From Spirillospora albida (GTDB lineage: Bacteria; Actinomycetota; Actinomycetes; Streptosporangiales; Streptosporangiaceae): a stretch of DNA of 64,000 nucleotides. This document shows, piece after piece, positions 60,916 through 64,000 of the stretch (position 1 is its first letter; every line of letters starts with the position of its first letter). Both the position numbers and the translations under genes were made by a program. The DNA lies in NCBI RefSeq assembly GCF_000718255.1, contig NZ_JOFJ01000002.1, positions 341,955-405,954 of the forward strand, written 5' to 3'. Below the pieces are notes generated by a model that saw nothing but the letters and a program-made list of their open reading frames with translations, searched no databases and had not been told where the DNA came from.

Positions 60916-60966
60916 CTGTAAATCCGTCGGCTTAGCCTACGCAGGTTCGAACCCTGCACCCGCCAC
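60916..60966 (+). repeat. attR (51-base attachment repeat)
   Basis: Exact copy of 45862-45912. It carries the 3' part of tRNA-Tyr from the anticodon loop on, without the 5' half, so it is not a second tRNA gene. Sequence beyond it (ACCACG) does not encode CCA. Confidence 0.93.
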
Positions 60967-60975
60967 ACCACGTAA

Positions 60976-61014
60976 AGCGGCCCCTCACCAGGCATGACCT
61001 GGCGAGGGGCCGCT
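60976..61014 (+). terminator. Original chromosomal tRNA-Tyr terminator, stranded beyond attR
   Basis: Arms AGCGGCCCCTC (60976-60986) and GAGGGGCCGCT (61004-61014), with an inner CAGG/CCTG stem. This is the terminator that would follow tRNA-Tyr in an element-free chromosome. Confidence 0.8.
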
Positions 61015-61058
61015 GTCGTTAATCCCGATAGGTCCCCCTTTTCCTTTTCTAGCCGTCT

Positions 61059-63599
61059 TCAGGTCGGGCGGGTGCTTTCGGGGGCCGGTGGTTCGATCGG
61101 CAGGCAGACGGTGAAGATGGTGCCGCCGCCGTCGCGGGGTGCGGCGGCGATGGTGCCGCCGTGCGCCTCCACTATGGCCTTGGTGATGGCCAAGCCCAGA
61201 CCGGTGCCTTTGACGCCGGCCTCCTTGGCGGTGGAGGCGCGGAAGAACCGGTGGAACAGCTGCCCGTACTGCTCGGGCGGGATGCCGATGCCGGTGTCGG
61301 CGACCGTGAGCAGGACCGCCTCATCCCCGCCGCCCTCGGCGCCGGTGGCGGGTCCGGCGGTGACGGTGACGGCGCCCCCCGCGGGTGTGTACTTGATCGC
61401 GTTCGACAGCAGGTTGTCGATCACTTGGCGCAGCCGGACCGGGTCGGCGTTCACGGCCAGGGCCGGGGCCAGCTCGGCGGTGACGGTCAGCCGCTTGGCC
61501 TCGGCGGCGGGCCGGTGGTCGTCGACGGCCTCGCTGACCAGGTAGGTCAGTGCCACCGGGCGGGCATCGATGCCAATGCGCCCGGACTCCAGGCGGGCCT
61601 GATCCAGCAGGTCGTCGACCAGGCGCTGCAGATGGGCGCTCTTCCGGTCGATGACGTCGACGAAACCGCGCTGCTCGCTGCTCATGCCCGCATCGTCCAG
61701 CAGCAGCTCGGCGTAGCCGCGGATGGCGCCGATGGGATTGCGCAGCTCGTGGGTGACCAGCGCCATCAGCTCGTCCTTCATCGCGTCCAGCTCCCGCAGC
61801 TGGCGTACCTGCCGCTGCTCGGCGGCCAGCAGGCGCTCGCGCTGCTCGGCCAGCCCGTGGCGCTCGGTGATGTCGGTGGAGATGCCGTCGACCAGCAGCC
61901 GGTCCCCTTCGCGGCGCGGCGTACCGCGCATCCAGATCCAGCGGGTCACGCCGTCCAGGCCGATCAGCCGGTATTCGGCCTCGGCCCGGTCGCCGCTGGA
62001 GGCGGCGACGTGAAAGGCGGCCATGGCCGGGCGGTCGTCGGGGTGGAGCCGACTCATGACCAGGTCGGCCACGTCGGCGCCCTCAGGCACCGGGCCGCCG
62101 AGCAGCTTGGCCAGGTTCGAGCTGACCGCCACGTTGCGGCCTGTGCCGTCCGCACCGAATTCGATGGTCCACACGTCATCGTCGAGCTGGGCGATGACCT
62201 GCTCGAACCGGCGGTTGCTCTCGGCCAGGGCAAGGGCGAGCTCCTCGGCCCGGCGGCGCTCCATGTAGCGGCCCACATGCGCGCAGATGCCCTCCAGCAG
62301 CGCGACCAGGTCCTCATCGGGCTCCAGGACGGCGTCGGAGAAGAAGGCCAGCACGCCCTCCACCCGGTCGCCGCGGTGGATCGGCAGGCCGATGGCCGCA
62401 TGCAGGCCGACCTGCAGTGCTTCGGCCTTGCGGGTGAAGTCGCGGTCGTCGGCGGGCAGGTCGGCCACCCACATCACGCCGCCGCGCTCCCACACCAGCC
62501 CGGCCAATCCATGGCCGCGGGGAAAGGTGACCGGCTCGGCGCCGGTGAAGGCCGCCACCTCCCGGCCGGGCCGGTGCCAGGAGGCGATGCGGGTGATCTC
62601 GTCGTGGTCGGGCCGGACGTGCCAGTATTCGCCGCAGGTCCAGCCCAGCGCGTCGGTGACGGCGGCCAGCACGCCGACCGCGGCCTCCCGGCTGGAGCGT
62701 GCGTCGGCCAGCGCCCGCACCACCGCGTGCTGAGCCTCCCGCAGCATCTGCGTGCGGCGCGCGGCGGTGATGTCGCGCAGCACCGCGTGGCACAACGCCC
62801 CGTCCTGTGCGGGACCGACCTGCACGATCATCTCGGCCGGGAACTCCCGCCCGGACCGGTCGACCGCGGTCACCTCCAGCCGCTGCCCGACCGCGGACGC
62901 CTCCTGCCGTATCCGGCGCACCATCTGCTCCCAGCCGGTCCGCAGCTGCTGCGGGCAGATCAGCGCCCCGGCCTGGCAGTCGGCGGCCTCTGTCGCCGAC
63001 CAGCCGAACAGATGCTCGGCCGCGGCATTCCATGCCACCACCGCCCCGGTGGCATCGAAGGAGACCGCCGCCTCCGGCACCCGGTCAAGCACCGCCTGCG
63101 CCCGGCCCAGCCGCACCGCGATCTCCACCTCGACCATCGCGGCGAGGTCCCCCAGCGTCTCCAGCTGCTCGGCGTTCCACTGCCGGGGCCGGTCGTCGAT
63201 CACGCACAGCGCGCCCAGCACCTGCCCGCCACCGGATCGCAGCGGCATCCCCGCGTACGCCGTCAGTTTCCCGGCGGAGACGGTCTCGACCGCACGCCAG
63301 CGCACGTCGGCCCGCGCGTCCGCCACGGTCAGCGGCACGTCCTCGACGACGATGTTCTGGCACAGCGATTGCGACAGCGGGCTGTGCTCGGCCCGCCAAG
63401 GGTCGGCGGGCCCAGCCGAGCTGACCACGATCTGGCGGTCGGCCTCGATCAGCGACACCATCGCCACCGGCGTGCGCAGCCACCGGGCCGCCAGCCGGGT
63501 CACCCGGTCCAGCAGTGGCACCTCGCTGGACTCCAGCAGGCCGGTGGCGCGCAGCACCCGCAGTCGCCGGGCGTCCAGTATGCGGTCCGTCTTCTGCAT
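61059..63599 (-). CDS. Multi-domain sensor histidine kinase (GAF-PAS-GAF-PAS-HisKA-HATPase)
   Basis: This 846-residue soluble kinase has an N-terminal GAF domain (about residues 15-165: SQSLCQNIVVEDVPLTVADARAD), PAS (about 170-285: VSFDATGAVVAWNAAAEHLFGWSATEA), a second GAF (290-450: WTCGEYWHVRPDHDEITRIASWHRPG), PAS/PAC (460-590), then HisKA with VTHELRNPIGAIRGY and HATPase with NLLSNAIKYTP, DTGIGIP and GTGLGLAI. No receiver domain and no adjacent response regulator were seen. ATG 63599 has GGGGGAG nine bases upstream; starts at 63608 and 63635 are possible. It lies just outside the AICE and was probably already beside tRNA-Tyr. Confidence 0.92.
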   Translation of the reverse strand: MQKTDRILDARRLRVLRATGLLESSEVPLLDRVTRLAARWLRTPVAMVSLIEADRQIVVSSAGPADPWRAEHSPLSQSLCQNIVVEDVPLTVADARADVRWRAVETVSAGKLTAYAGMPLRSGGGQVLGALCVIDDRPRQWNAEQLETLGDLAAMVEVEIAVRLGRAQAVLDRVPEAAVSFDATGAVVAWNAAAEHLFGWSATEAADCQAGALICPQQLRTGWEQMVRRIRQEASAVGQRLEVTAVDRSGREFPAEMIVQVGPAQDGALCHAVLRDITAARRTQMLREAQHAVVRALADARSSREAAVGVLAAVTDALGWTCGEYWHVRPDHDEITRIASWHRPGREVAAFTGAEPVTFPRGHGLAGLVWERGGVMWVADLPADDRDFTRKAEALQVGLHAAIGLPIHRGDRVEGVLAFFSDAVLEPDEDLVALLEGICAHVGRYMERRRAEELALALAESNRRFEQVIAQLDDDVWTIEFGADGTGRNVAVSSNLAKLLGGPVPEGADVADLVMSRLHPDDRPAMAAFHVAASSGDRAEAEYRLIGLDGVTRWIWMRGTPRREGDRLLVDGISTDITERHGLAEQRERLLAAEQRQVRQLRELDAMKDELMALVTHELRNPIGAIRGYAELLLDDAGMSSEQRGFVDVIDRKSAHLQRLVDDLLDQARLESGRIGIDARPVALTYLVSEAVDDHRPAAEAKRLTVTAELAPALAVNADPVRLRQVIDNLLSNAIKYTPAGGAVTVTAGPATGAEGGGDEAVLLTVADTGIGIPPEQYGQLFHRFFRASTAKEAGVKGTGLGLAITKAIVEAHGGTIAAAPRDGGGTIFTVCLPIEPPAPESTRPT

Positions 63600-64000
63600 G
63601 GTCGCCATCTCCCCCCGGCGCCCGTTCCCTTGCATCTCCCGGTTTCACACCGTTGCCTACCGACCACGTTACGCTTCCGGCCACTTCAGGTGATCAGCAC
63701 CCCGCACCGCGCCGCCCTCGGGCGGGGTGCGCACGGGGCGCGTGTCGCCGGCGGATGTTGCGAGCGGAAGAGCTCGGCTCCGCCACACCGTTAGATACAG
63801 CCCTTCACCAGCCACGCGGTGGAGGGCTTTTCTCATTGCCGCACCGGTGATCCACGGCTGTGACCGGTTCTTGCGGCTCGCCCCGACGCCGGGGCCGGAC
63901 AAGGTTTTCGGGGTTTTCCTCAGGACCTCGTCGGGTGGTGCCGATGGGTCTGCTGACAACGACGAAAGAGCGCGATCCGAAACGCGCCGGCTCAGGCCCC
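63600..64000. other. 401-base end region without a recognised gene
   Basis: No protein-like frame was found. A rho-independent-type terminator (AGCCCTTCACC at 63799-63809 with GGTGGAGGGCT at 63818-63828, then TTTT) reads rightward, so an undetected short transcript may end there. The kinase promoter lies near 63610-63700. The last 150 bases hold nothing I can identify. Confidence 0.4.

Larger units (their letters stand above)
45862..60966 (+). mobile_element. Actinomycete integrative and conjugative element (AICE) in tRNA-Tyr
   Basis: The 15.1-kb segment is bounded by 51-base perfect direct repeats (attL and attR) overlapping the 3' half of tRNA-Tyr. It contains int, xis, a replication candidate, an FtsK/TraB translocase, small membrane (Spd-like) proteins and a GntR/KorSA-like regulator: the standard AICE set of the pSAM2 kind. 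Genes from int to the 48-residue ORF run on the minus strand; the regulator and decarboxylase run on the plus strand. Cargo lies at the right end. Two frameshifted genes raise doubt about full activity, but int, xis and tra are intact. Confidence 0.93.

Noticed and set aside
60916..60966. Second tRNA-Tyr gene
   Set aside because: Only the 3' part from the anticodon loop is present; there is no acceptor 5' strand or D arm. It is attR.
61161..63794. 877-codon plus-strand frame opposite the sensor kinase
   Set aside because: It is an antisense shadow of the kinase, whose domains and catalytic motifs are unmistakable.
63765..63800. tRNA-like CTCCGCCACACC sequence near the right end
   Set aside because: It resembles the end of attR, but there is no T-loop or stem pairing upstream, so it is neither a tRNA nor a clear att remnant.

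Overview
The window is very GC-rich with dense coding, overlapping ATGA/GTGA start-stop junctions and frequent GTG starts. It carries a conservon, a WhiB-like protein and two nuo loci. Together these point to an actinomycete of the Streptosporangiales/Streptomyces type. An Actinomadura-like genus is my guess from the gene set and is not proven.

Layout. (1) 1-5444, plus strand: the end of a standard complex I operon (nuoL partial, nuoM, nuoN) followed by a long-chain polyprenyl diphosphate synthase. (2) 5505-13673, minus strand: a diterpene-type operon (P450, class I terpene synthase, class II cyclase), then a complete conservon (cvnA-B-C-D). (3) 14037-27087: mixed housekeeping and regulatory genes: RarD-type permease, MsrA, VapBC-type toxin-antitoxin, phosphoglycerate-mutase-type phosphatase, DUF4334 protein, HD hydrolase, a hydrolase/ABC-ATPase fusion with its permease, TetR/MFS pair, and a SecD-P1-like membrane protein. 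(4) 27262-45690: korAB (2-oxoacid:ferredoxin oxidoreductase), two paralogous membrane-anchored proteins, then a second complex I cluster nuoA-B-C-H-I-J-K-L-M-N with no D, E, F or G, followed by htpX and yajQ. (5) 45830-60966: tRNA-Tyr(GTA) carrying a 15.1-kb actinomycete integrative and conjugative element (AICE) between 51-bp direct repeats. (6) 61059-63599: a GAF/PAS hybrid sensor histidine kinase. (7) 63600-64000: no gene recognised.

How the parts work together. The kor and second nuo loci lie side by side. The nuo cluster lacks the NADH-input module, so it may take electrons from ferredoxin, but it also lacks NuoD and would need that subunit from elsewhere. The AICE has the usual modules: int and xis; a DnaB_N-DUF3987 replication candidate with a C5 methyltransferase; an FtsK/TraB translocase with small spread-type membrane proteins; and a GntR (KorSA-like) repressor facing a promoter flanked by two AACGCC-type palindromes. 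Its cargo next to attR is a PLP decarboxylase and a lower-GC two-gene operon encoding a TauD-like dioxygenase and a HEPN protein with a zinc ribbon.

The most novel signal is non-coding. A hairpin with a conserved 16-nt loop box and a conserved 13-nt flanking box occurs three times in the AICE, each time 20-34 nt upstream of a start codon that opens an AICE transcription unit. Between two copies the stem shows four compensatory base-pair changes. It may be an element-wide regulatory RNA or attenuator. Two AICE genes, the methyltransferase and a DUF2637 protein, appear frameshifted.
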